Assembly (NCBI RefSeq): GCF_020859565.1
Contig: NZ_JAJHUO010000025.1
Coordinates: 62,001 to 126,000 of the forward strand
DNA: 64,000 nt
Source: Saccharothrix luteola
GTDB taxonomy: Bacteria; Actinomycetota; Actinomycetes; Mycobacteriales; Pseudonocardiaceae
Direction of reading: 5' to 3'
Part shown: piece after piece, positions 41,271 to 49,322 of the stretch
Layout of the letters: every line of letters starts with the position of its first letter
Numbering within the stretch: position 1 is the first letter of the stretch
The notes under the pieces: generated by a model
Seen by the model: the letters and a program-made list of their open reading frames with translations, nothing else
Told to the model about the DNA's origin: nothing
The model's database searches: none
Program-made: the position numbers and the translations under genes

Positions 41271-42274
41271 TGACGACCGAGCTTTCGGTCGCGCGCGGGC
41301 GGGGCGCCGAGCCCCGCCCGCCGCGGCGCGACGACAACGATGACATCGGTCCGGGCAAGCTGAGCTGGCGCTACCGGTTGACCCGCCTGGACGTGAAGTT
41401 CTCGCCGTACCTGTACATCGCCCCGTTCTTCGTCCTGTTCGCGGTGGTGGGCCTGTTCCCGCTGCTCTACACGGCCTACATCTCCCTGTTCGAGTGGGAG
41501 CTGGGCGCGGACGAGCAGCCGTTCATCGGCGTCGAGAACTACACCACCCTGTTGGCCGACTCGCAGTTCTGGAACGCGATGGTCAACACGTTCAGCATCT
41601 TCGCGATCTCGACGATCCCGCAGGTCATCATCGCGGTGCTGCTGGCCGCGCTGCTCAACACCGCCCTGCGCGGTCGCACCGGCTGGCGGATGGGCGTGCT
41701 GCTGCCCTACGTGGCCAGCCTCGTCGCCCTGACCATCATCTTCGGCGACCTGTTCGGCGTGCAGTACGGCAGCATCAACGACGTCATCGAGCTGTTCGGC
41801 TTCGACCGGATCGACTGGCAGGCCGACCGCTGGTGGAGCCACGTGGCCATCGCCACGATGGTGAACTGGCGCTGGACCGGCTACAACGCCCTGATCGTGC
41901 TGGCCGCGATGCAGGCCATCCCGCGCGACGTCTACGAGGCGGCCTGGGTCGACGGCGCGAGCAAGGTGCGCCAGTTCGTCAGCATCACGCTGCCGATGCT
42001 GCGCCCCACCCTGATCTTCGTGATCGTCACGTCGACCATCGGCGGTCTGCAGATCTTCACCGAGCCGTTGCTGTTCTCGCCCTCCGCGGGCGCCAACGGC
42101 GGCGCCACCCACCAGTACCAGACGGTGGTGCTCTACATGTACCAAGCAGGCTTCCAGAGCCAGGACCTCGGCTACGCCTCGGCGATGGCCTGGGTCCTGT
42201 TCATCGTCATCATCGCGATCGCGGGGATCAACTTCCTGCTCACCCGCAGGCTCGCGTCCAGTGGGGAGGCGTGA
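41270..42274 (+). CDS. cebF: Cellobiose ABC transporter permease CebF
   Basis: This 334-residue inner-membrane permease of the MalF type has six hydrophobic segments after a charged 40-residue leader. FELGVSFLWYLY-type start is here FSPYLYIAPFFVLFAVVG. The EAA loop is DVYEAAWVDGASKVRQFVSI. It forms the channel with CebG. No ATPase gene is in the operon; as in Streptomyces, a shared MsiK ATPase elsewhere should power it. Confidence 0.94.
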   Translation: MTTELSVARGRGAEPRPPRRDDNDDIGPGKLSWRYRLTRLDVKFSPYLYIAPFFVLFAVVGLFPLLYTAYISLFEWELGADEQPFIGVENYTTLLADSQFWNAMVNTFSIFAISTIPQVIIAVLLAALLNTALRGRTGWRMGVLLPYVASLVALTIIFGDLFGVQYGSINDVIELFGFDRIDWQADRWWSHVAIATMVNWRWTGYNALIVLAAMQAIPRDVYEAAWVDGASKVRQFVSITLPMLRPTLIFVIVTSTIGGLQIFTEPLLFSPSAGANGGATHQYQTVVLYMYQAGFQSQDLGYASAMAWVLFIVIIAIAGINFLLTRRLASSGEA

Positions 42275-43173
42275 TGGCCACCATCACCGATCGCCCGGCG
42301 CCGAGCGCGACCGGGTCCAAGCCCGTCAAGCGGAAGCGCTCGAAGGCGGTGTCGCTCTCCGAGCGGCGCCCGAGCTTCGTCGTCTACGGAATCCTGATCG
42401 CCTTCATCCTGGGCTCGGCGTTCCCGTTCTACTGGTCCTTCCTGGTGGCCAGCCACGACGACGCGACGTTCACCAAGGACGCGCCGATGCTGCCGGGCGG
42501 GAACTTTTTCCAGAACGCGAGCCGCGTGCTGGACACGATCCCGTTCTGGAAGGCGCTGGGCAACAGCATCATCGTCTCCGGCACGGTCACGATCTCCGTG
42601 GTGGTGCTCTCGACGCTGGCCGGGTTCGCGTTCGCCAAGCTGCGGTTCAAGGGCCGCGGCCCGCTGATGGTGTTCGTGGTCGCCACGCTCGCCGTGCCCA
42701 CGCAGCTCGGCATCATCCCGCTGTACATGGTGATGGCGGAGTACGGCTGGTCCGGCACCCTCGGCGCGGTCATCGTCCCCAACCTGGTGACCGCGTTCGG
42801 CGTGTTCTGGATGCGCCAGTACATCGCCGACGCCGTGCCCGACGAGCTGATCGAGGCGGCCCGCATGGACGGGTGCAGCATGATCCGCACGTTCTGGCAC
42901 GTGTGCCTGCCCGCGGTGCGCCCGGCCGCCGCCATGCTGGGCATCTTCACGTTCATGATGTCGTGGAACGACTTCCTCTGGCCGCTGATCGTGCTCAACG
43001 CGGACAACCCGACGATGCAGGTCGCCCTCGAGAAGTTGCAGAGCGGCTACTACGTCGACAAAACGCTCGTGCTCGCCGGGACCACGATGGCCACGGTCCC
43101 GATTCTAATCGTCTTCCTCGTACTCGGTCGGCAGATCGTCGCCGGGATCATGCAGGGTGCTGTGAAGGGGTAG
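42274..43173 (+). CDS. cebG: Cellobiose ABC transporter permease CebG
   Basis: This 299-residue MalG-type permease has six hydrophobic segments. The EAA loop is ELIEAARMDGCSMIRTFWHV, followed by TFMMSWNDFLWPLIVL. The ending RQIVAGIMQGAVKG is the family's. Its ATG overlaps the cebF stop (TGATG). An Arg/Lys-rich N-terminal tail of about 35 residues precedes the first helix. Confidence 0.95.
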   Translation: MATITDRPAPSATGSKPVKRKRSKAVSLSERRPSFVVYGILIAFILGSAFPFYWSFLVASHDDATFTKDAPMLPGGNFFQNASRVLDTIPFWKALGNSIIVSGTVTISVVVLSTLAGFAFAKLRFKGRGPLMVFVVATLAVPTQLGIIPLYMVMAEYGWSGTLGAVIVPNLVTAFGVFWMRQYIADAVPDELIEAARMDGCSMIRTFWHVCLPAVRPAAAMLGIFTFMMSWNDFLWPLIVLNADNPTMQVALEKLQSGYYVDKTLVLAGTTMATVPILIVFLVLGRQIVAGIMQGAVKG

Positions 43174-43175
43174 CT

Positions 43176-44585
43176 GTGGAGTCGATTTCCTTTCCCGAGG
43201 GATTCGTGTGGGGCGCCGCGACAGCGGCGTTCCAGATCGAAGGCGCGACCACCGCGGACGGTCGCACCGCGTCCATCTGGGACACGTTCTGCCAGCTTCC
43301 GGGCGCGGTGGTGGGCGGTGACACGGGTGATCCCGCGGCCGACCACTACTACCGCGTGGACGAGGACGTCCAGCTGATGGTCGACCTCGGGCTGCACGCC
43401 TACCGGTTCTCCACCGCGTGGCCGCGCATCCGCCCGGACGCGGGTCCCGTCAACCAGCCCGGCCTGGACTTCTACTCCCGGCTGGTCGACAAGCTGCTCG
43501 AGAACAACATCACCCCGTGGCTGACGCTCTACCACTGGGACCTCCCGCAGACGCTGGAGGACGAGGGCGGCTGGGCCAACCGCGACACCGCGTACCGCTT
43601 CGCGGAGTACGCCGAGTCGGTCGTCGGCGCGCTCGGCGACCGGGTGGACAACTGGACCACGCTCAACGAGCCGTGGTGCTCGTCGCTGCTCAGCTACGCC
43701 GCGGGCGTGCACGCGCCCGGCCGCCAGGAGCCGGAGGCCGCCGTCGCGGCCGTGCACCACCTGCTGCTGGCGCACGGCCTGGCCACCTCGGCGATCCGCG
43801 AGCAGGCGCCGAACGCCAAGATCGGCATCACGCTCAACATGTACCCGATCATCCCGGCGGACCCGGACGACCCGGCCGACCTCGACGCCGCCCGCCGGCT
43901 CGACGGCCTGCAGAACCGGATCTTCCTGGACCCGCTGTTCAAGGGCGAGTACCCGGCGGACATCGTGGAGGACCTGGAGCCGTACGGCTTCTCGAAGCAC
44001 ATCCGCGAGAACGACCTGGAGATCATCTCCGCGCCGCTGGACCAGCTCGGCGTCAACTACTACGCCGAGCACTTCGTGAGCGGCACGCCAGAACCCGAAG
44101 CACCGGTCCAGACCAACGGGCGTCGCCCGACCGGGTCACCGTGGGTGGGCGCCGAGCACGTGTCGTTCCCCAGCCGCGGCCTGCCGCGCACCGACATGGA
44201 CTGGGAGGTGCAGCCGGACGGCCTCTTCAAGGTCCTCATGCGGGTGCACCAGGACTACCCCAGCATCCCGCTGTACGTCACGGAGAACGGCGCGGCCTAC
44301 GTCGACTCCATCAGCGACGATGGATCGATCAACGACACCGAGCGCCTCGGTTACATCGAGTCGCACCTCAGGGCCGCGCACGCGGCCATCGAGGCGGGTG
44401 TCGACCTCCGCGGTTACTTCGCGTGGTCGCTCATGGACAACTTCGAATGGGCCGAGGGCTACGCCAAGCGGTTCGGGATCGTGCATGTCGACTACGAGAC
44501 CCAGGTGCGGACGCCTAAGATGAGTGCCATGTGGTACTCGCAGGTTGCCCGTGGCAACGTTCTCGCGGCGACGGTCGCTCCGTGA
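43176..44585 (+). CDS. bglC: Family 1 beta-glucosidase (cytoplasmic)
   Basis: This 469-residue GH1 enzyme has the acid/base Glu in TLNEPW (Glu165) and the nucleophile in YVTENGAAY (Glu370). FVWGAATAAFQIEGA is the GH1 N-terminal signature. It lacks a signal peptide, so it hydrolyses imported cellobiose in the cytoplasm to glucose. The GTG has AAGGGG seven bases upstream. Its stop overlaps the cebR GTG by 4 bp. Confidence 0.96.
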   Translation: MESISFPEGFVWGAATAAFQIEGATTADGRTASIWDTFCQLPGAVVGGDTGDPAADHYYRVDEDVQLMVDLGLHAYRFSTAWPRIRPDAGPVNQPGLDFYSRLVDKLLENNITPWLTLYHWDLPQTLEDEGGWANRDTAYRFAEYAESVVGALGDRVDNWTTLNEPWCSSLLSYAAGVHAPGRQEPEAAVAAVHHLLLAHGLATSAIREQAPNAKIGITLNMYPIIPADPDDPADLDAARRLDGLQNRIFLDPLFKGEYPADIVEDLEPYGFSKHIRENDLEIISAPLDQLGVNYYAEHFVSGTPEPEAPVQTNGRRPTGSPWVGAEHVSFPSRGLPRTDMDWEVQPDGLFKVLMRVHQDYPSIPLYVTENGAAYVDSISDDGSINDTERLGYIESHLRAAHAAIEAGVDLRGYFAWSLMDNFEWAEGYAKRFGIVHVDYETQVRTPKMSAMWYSQVARGNVLAATVAP

Positions 44586-45613
44586 CAGATGCCGTTGACC
44601 CGCCCAAGGCGCGACGACCCAACACCCGGCTCGAGGAGGTCGCTCGGGCAGCCGGGGTGTCGAAGTCGACCGTCTCCCGGGTGATCAACGGCGAGCCGTA
44701 CGTCAGCTCCAGAGCGCGGGAAGCCGTCCACCAGGCCATCGGCAAGCTCGGGTACAGCCCGAACCAGGCGGCCCGGACGCTCGCGGGCAGCCGGGCCAAC
44801 TGCATCGCCATGGTCGTGTCCGAGCAGGGCAGCCGGGTGCTGAACGACCCGTTCTTCGCCGGTGTGCTCCGCGGTGTGCACGCCGAGCTCGCGGGCAAGC
44901 GGGTCCAGCTCGTCCTCATGATGAGCAAGGAGGGCGACGAGCAGGACCTGGTGAACTACCTCTGCGGCGGTCACGTGGACGGCGTGCTGGTCATCAGCCT
45001 CCACGGCCAGGACCCGCTGCCCCGCACGCTCGCCGATGCGGGCCTGCCGACCGTGGTCTGCGGCAGGCCCCTCGGCGCCGGTGGGGTGCCCTATGTGGAC
45101 TCGGACAACTTCAACGGCGCCATGGAAGCGGCTCGTTACCTGGTCGCGCGGGGTCACAAGCGCATCGGCACCATCGCCGGCCCCCGGGACATGGCGGTGG
45201 GCATGGACCGCCTCTCGGGCTGGAAGCGCGGTCTGAGCCAGGCCAGGGTCGACACCGGCCTGGTCGCGTACGGCGACTTCACGCCGGAGAGCGGCGCGGC
45301 GGCCATGGCCGACCTGCTCGAGCAGGCCCCGGACCTGGACGCGGTGTTCGTCGGCGCGGACATCATGGCGCTGGGCGCGTTGCAGACCCTGCACGCGCAC
45401 GGCAAGAAGGTGCCCGACGACGTCGCCGTGGTCGGGTTCGACGACCTGATGATCGCCTCGACCGCGGTGCCGCCGCTGACCACGATCCGGCAGGACGTGG
45501 AGCAGTTGGGGCGCACCATGACCTGGCGGCTCATGGCGGAGCTGGCCGGCGAGGAGAACCTCCCGCCGTTCCTGCTCCTGCCCACCGCGATGGTCACTCG
45601 TTCGAGCGCCTGA
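44582..45613 (+). CDS. cebR: LacI-family cellobiose repressor CebR
   Basis: This 343-residue protein has an N-terminal LacI HTH (EVARAAGVSKSTVSRVINGE, with the AARTLAG hinge). The effector domain shows FFAGVLRGVHAELAGKRVQL, VPYVDSDNFNGAMEAARYLV and the DVAVVGFDDLMIAS block. It should bind the two TGGGAGCGCTCCCA boxes in this window and release them on binding cello-oligosaccharide. Placing cebR last in the operon, with bglC, ties repressor level to the operon; the usual Streptomyces arrangement has cebR upstream and divergent. Confidence 0.95.
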   Translation: MTDAVDPPKARRPNTRLEEVARAAGVSKSTVSRVINGEPYVSSRAREAVHQAIGKLGYSPNQAARTLAGSRANCIAMVVSEQGSRVLNDPFFAGVLRGVHAELAGKRVQLVLMMSKEGDEQDLVNYLCGGHVDGVLVISLHGQDPLPRTLADAGLPTVVCGRPLGAGGVPYVDSDNFNGAMEAARYLVARGHKRIGTIAGPRDMAVGMDRLSGWKRGLSQARVDTGLVAYGDFTPESGAAAMADLLEQAPDLDAVFVGADIMALGALQTLHAHGKKVPDDVAVVGFDDLMIASTAVPPLTTIRQDVEQLGRTMTWRLMAELAGEENLPPFLLLPTAMVTRSSA

Positions 45614-45633
45614 GCCGATCTCGAAGAACGTGT

Positions 45634-45663
45634 CGCGACCCGGGCCTCTCGGTCCGGGTCGCG
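45634..45663 (+). terminator. Terminator of the ceb operon
   Basis: CGCGACCCGG (45634-45643) pairs perfectly with CCGGGTCGCG (45654-45663) across a 10-nt loop, 20 bp after the cebR stop, followed by GCATTTC. Confidence 0.85.
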
Positions 45664-45757
45664 GCATTTCGAAGCGATTCGACGTCGCGTTCGACGCGTT
45701 CGACGCACGTCGGTCGGCCTGAGCCCACAGTTCACTCGGATGGCGTAGCTCCGACCC

Positions 45758-45787
45758 TTGCCGTCAGTCGATCAGCCTGGCTACGGT
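45758..45787 (+). promoter_or_regulatory. Probable promoter of the GH74 gene
   Basis: TTGCCG (45758-45763) and TACGGT (45782-45787) are separated by 18 bp and match actinomycete SigA/HrdB-type promoters. The CebR box begins 13 bp after the -10 box. Confidence 0.55.
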
Positions 45788-45800
45788 CCAATCCTGCCTG

Positions 45801-45820
45801 TTCTGGGAGCGCTCCCAGAA
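45801..45820. promoter_or_regulatory. CebR operator upstream of the GH74 gene
   Basis: TTCTGGGAGCGCTCCCAGAA is a perfect 20-bp palindrome containing the 14-bp CebR box (45804-45817). It stands just downstream of the predicted promoter and about 340 bp before the GH74 start. Confidence 0.9.
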
Positions 45821-46156
45821 CTGGTAACGGACGGCCACCACCGCGTCCGGAACGCACGACCTCCAGACCCTGACTTCCTCAAGCCAGGGAGGAGGCGGAT
45901 CCCTCTCGCCCACCGCCTCCTCCCACCCCGCGCGAAGGAGCGCAGCACCGATGGCCCGACGCACCCCGTCCACGGCGGCAGCGGCCCTGCCGGGCCCGGT
46001 GGGAGTCGCGGGCCGTCGAGCCGAGGGCCACCCGGACGCCACCTCGACCGCGAACCCGGCCGGGACCGGTGCGTCCGGGCAGGTCCGGCCACGGGTGTGG
46101 CGAGTCGCGAGCGCGCCAGTCACGGATGTGCCAGTCATGAAGGTGGGGGTGGAGTC
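45821..46156 (+). other. Long leader before the GH74 gene
   Basis: If transcription starts near 45795, the message has about 360 nt before the ATG. The stretch is C-rich with no supported gene; no known riboswitch was recognised. GGGGGTGGAG just before 46157 is the ribosome site. Confidence 0.45.
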
Positions 46157-48877
46157 ATGAAGCGGCTTCTCGCGTTGACCGCCGCGGCGGTCGCCGCGCT
46201 CGGTGTGGTGCTGGTGACCGCCGCGGCGAGTCCCGCGTCGCCGCCGCTGTCCGCCTCGGGCATCGTGCAGCCGCACAACTGGCGCAACGTGGAGATCGCG
46301 GGCGGCGGGTTCGTGCCGGGTATCGTGTTCAGCCCGGCGGAGAAGGACCTGATCTACGCCCGCACCGACATCGGCGGCGCGTACCGGTGGAACCAGGCCA
46401 CCGGCCGCTGGATCCCGCTGCTGGACTGGGTCGGCTGGGACAAGTGGGGCTACAACGGCGTGGCGAGCATCGCGCCGGACCCGAAGAACGCCGACAAGGT
46501 GTACGCGGCCGTGGGCATGTACACCAACAGCTGGGACCCGAACAACGGCGCGATCCTGCGCTCCTCCGACCGCGGCGCCACGTGGCAGCGCACCGAGCTG
46601 CCGTTCAAGGTGGGCGGCAACATGCCGGGCCGCGGCATGGGGGAGCGGCTGTCGGTCGACCCGAACGACGGGCGGGTGCTGTACTTCGGCGCGCCCAGCG
46701 GCAAGGGCCTGTGGCGCAGCACGGACAGCGGCGTGACGTGGTCGCAGGTGGCGAGCTTCCCCAACCCGGGCAACTACGTCGCCGACCCGAACGACCCCAA
46801 CGGCTACGCCAACGACATCCAGGGCGTGGTCTGGGTGACCTACGACCCGCGCTCCGCGACCGCAGGCGGCCCTTCCAAGACGATCTACGTCGGCGTGGCC
46901 GACAAGGAGAACACGGTCTACCGCAGCACGGACGCGGGCGCGACCTGGACCCGGCTGGCCGGCCAGCCCACCGGCTACATCGCCCACCAGGGCGAGCTGG
47001 ACGCCGAGGGCGGCTTCCTCTACCTGGCCACCAGCGACACCGGCGGCCCGTACGACGGCGGCAAGGGCGACGTGTGGAAGTACGACACCGCCACCGGCGC
47101 GTGGACGCAGATCAGCCCCGTCCCGTCCAGCAGCTCCGACGCCTACTTCGGCTACAGCGGCCTGACGATCGACCGGCAGGACCCGGGCACGCTGATGGTC
47201 GCCACCCAGATCTCCTGGTGGCCGGACGTCATCATCTTCCGCAGCACCGACGGCGGCGCGACGTGGACGCGGGCGTGGGACTTCACCAGCTACCCCGAGC
47301 GCAGCTTCCGCTACACCATGGACATCAGCTCCTCGCCGTGGCTGAGCTGGGGCGCGAACCCGCAGCCGCCGGAGACCTCGCCGAAGCTCGGCTGGATGGT
47401 GGAGTCGCTGGAGATCGACCCGTTCGACTCCAACCGGATGATGTACGGCACCGGCGCCACCATCTACGGCACGACGGACCTGCTCAAGTGGGACGACGGC
47501 GGCCGGATCACGATCAAGCCGACCGCCGCGGGGCTGGAGGAGACCGCGGTGCTCGACCTGATCAGCCCGCCCACGGGCGCGCCGCTGATCAGCGGCCTCG
47601 GCGACATCGGCGGGTTCCGGCACACCGACATCACCAAGGTGCCGCCGCTGATGTTCCAGCAGCCCAACTTCACCACGACCACCAGCCTGGACTACGCCGA
47701 GAAGAACCCGTCGGTGATCGTCCGCTCCGGCAACGTGGACGGCTCGCCGCACGTGGCGTTCTCCACCGACGGCGGCGCGAACTGGTTCGCGGGCTCGGAA
47801 CCGGGCGGCGTCACCGGCGGCGGCACGGTCGCGGCGTCGGCGGACGGCTCACGGTTCGTGTGGAGCCCGGCCGGCGCGGCCGTGCACCACTCGGTGGGCT
47901 TCGGCAACACCTGGACGCCGTCCACCGGCATCCCGGTGGGGGCCGTCGTGGAGTCCGACCGGGTGAACCCGAACAAGTTCTACGGCCTGGCCGGCGGCCG
48001 GCTCTACACCAGCACCGACGGCGGGGCGACGTTCACCGCGGGCCCCGAGGTGGCGGCGACCAAGCTCAAGGCCGTGCCGGGCCACGAGGGCGACCTCTGG
48101 CTGACCGGTGACGGCTTGTTCCGGTCCACCGACTCCGGCGCCACCGTCCGGAAGAACAAGTGGGTCACCAAGGCCGTCAGCGTCGGGTTCGGCAAGGCCG
48201 CCGAGGGCAAGACCTACCCGGCCATGTACACCGTGCTGGCCTTCGAGGACGGCCGCCTGGGCGTCTACCGGATGGAGGGCTTCGGCTTCGACGGCCTGGC
48301 GGCGGGCTTCGTGCACATCAACACCGGGGTGAACCAGCAGTACGGCAACATGGGCGAGGCGATCACCGGCGACCCGCGCGTCTACGGGCGCGTCTACCTG
48401 GGCACCAACGGCCGGGGCATCCTCGTCGCCGACCCGGCCGGGAACATCTCGACCACCGAGCCGTTCCCCACCACGACCACCACGATCCCGACCACCACGT
48501 CGAGCAGCACCACCACGAGCACCTCCGGGACGACCACGGTCACCGACCAGCCGCCACCCGGCTGCTCGGTGCAGTACCGGGTCGCTTCCCAGTGGGGAGG
48601 TGGCTTCACCGGCTCGGTGAAGATCACCAACCGGGACACCAGGGCCGTCACGGGCTGGAACCTGGGCTGGTCGTTCGCGAACGGCCAGAAGATCACCAAC
48701 AGTTGGAACGGCAAGGCGTCGCAGACCGGCGCCGCCGTGACCGTGAGCAACGAGGGCTGGAACGGGACCATCGCGGCGGGGAGCACGGTGGAATTCGGAT
48801 TCCAGGCGAGCTGGCAGGGCAGCAACGTCGCACCCACCGGCTTCACGCTGAACGGCAGGACCTGCCTCGCAGGCTGA
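46157..48877 (+). CDS. Secreted xyloglucanase / cellulase, GH74 with C-terminal CBM2
   Basis: This 906-residue secreted enzyme has a Sec signal over residues 1 to about 29 (ending TAAASPASP). The GH74 double seven-bladed propeller follows, to about residue 770. Asp-box/BNR loops recur (LRSSDRGATW, YRSTDAGATW, FRSTDGGATW, YTSTDGGATF), and YARTDIGGAYRWN is the GH74 opening. A Thr/Ser/Pro linker covers about 775-800, and a CBM2 cellulose-binding module about 802-906 (GCSVQYRVASQWGGGFTGSV, two flanking Cys). It cleaves beta-1,4 links of xyloglucan or glucan, feeding CebEFG. The upstream CebR box predicts cellobiose induction. Confidence 0.95.
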   Translation: MKRLLALTAAAVAALGVVLVTAAASPASPPLSASGIVQPHNWRNVEIAGGGFVPGIVFSPAEKDLIYARTDIGGAYRWNQATGRWIPLLDWVGWDKWGYNGVASIAPDPKNADKVYAAVGMYTNSWDPNNGAILRSSDRGATWQRTELPFKVGGNMPGRGMGERLSVDPNDGRVLYFGAPSGKGLWRSTDSGVTWSQVASFPNPGNYVADPNDPNGYANDIQGVVWVTYDPRSATAGGPSKTIYVGVADKENTVYRSTDAGATWTRLAGQPTGYIAHQGELDAEGGFLYLATSDTGGPYDGGKGDVWKYDTATGAWTQISPVPSSSSDAYFGYSGLTIDRQDPGTLMVATQISWWPDVIIFRSTDGGATWTRAWDFTSYPERSFRYTMDISSSPWLSWGANPQPPETSPKLGWMVESLEIDPFDSNRMMYGTGATIYGTTDLLKWDDGGRITIKPTAAGLEETAVLDLISPPTGAPLISGLGDIGGFRHTDITKVPPLMFQQPNFTTTTSLDYAEKNPSVIVRSGNVDGSPHVAFSTDGGANWFAGSEPGGVTGGGTVAASADGSRFVWSPAGAAVHHSVGFGNTWTPSTGIPVGAVVESDRVNPNKFYGLAGGRLYTSTDGGATFTAGPEVAATKLKAVPGHEGDLWLTGDGLFRSTDSGATVRKNKWVTKAVSVGFGKAAEGKTYPAMYTVLAFEDGRLGVYRMEGFGFDGLAAGFVHINTGVNQQYGNMGEAITGDPRVYGRVYLGTNGRGILVADPAGNISTTEPFPTTTTTIPTTTSSSTTTSTSGTTTVTDQPPPGCSVQYRVASQWGGGFTGSVKITNRDTRAVTGWNLGWSFANGQKITNSWNGKASQTGAAVTVSNEGWNGTIAAGSTVEFGFQASWQGSNVAPTGFTLNGRTCLAG

Positions 48878-48887
48878 CTGCCGTCGA

Positions 48888-49286
48888 CTACCGCAGCCCT
48901 CGTTTGGCCTGGCGGCGCAGCTGCATTATCCGGGCTGCGCCGACCAGGGCCACCAGGATCGCGCCGGCGATCGCCGCGAACAGCAGTGCCACGCCCAGCG
49001 GCAGCGTGCCCGCCGCGCCGAGGAAGTGGATCGTGGCGTCGGCGAGGTTCTGCAGGATGAACACCAGCAGCACGATCAGCACCACGATCGACGCGAGCAC
49101 GGCGACCCACGTGCCGCTGATCCTGGTCGGCTTCAGCTTGGCCTGCGGCCCGGCCTTCCGCTCCGGCACGTCGGTGACCGAGGGCTCGACCGCGCCGGGT
49201 CCGCCGAGACCCACCGCCGGTGGACCGTCGGGGATGGGGCTCGTCGGCAACGCCTGGGTGCGGTCGTCGTCACGCGGACTGGTCAC
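48888..49286 (-). CDS. LapA/DUF1049-domain membrane protein
   Basis: This 132-residue protein has a soluble Pro/Asp-rich N-terminus, then two transmembrane helices (WVAVLASIVVLIVLLVFIL and LGVALLFAAIAGAILVALVG) and a basic tail (MQLRRQAKRG), the LapA pattern. The start is GTG 49286 without a clear ribosome site. Such proteins help lipopolysaccharide assembly in proteobacteria; in actinomycetes the role is unknown. It lies 36 bp after the stop of the STAND protein, same strand. Confidence 0.8.
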   Translation of the reverse strand: MTSPRDDDRTQALPTSPIPDGPPAVGLGGPGAVEPSVTDVPERKAGPQAKLKPTRISGTWVAVLASIVVLIVLLVFILQNLADATIHFLGAAGTLPLGVALLFAAIAGAILVALVGAARIMQLRRQAKRGLR

Positions 49287-49322
49287 GCGGTGATTATCTG
49301 CCCGTCCGCGCCGGCCCGCCAA

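Noticed and set aside
45764..47752. 662-codon minus-strand frame opposite the GH74 gene
   Set aside because: Low-complexity Arg/Ala/Gly/His composition and full overlap with a confident GH74 gene on the other strand.
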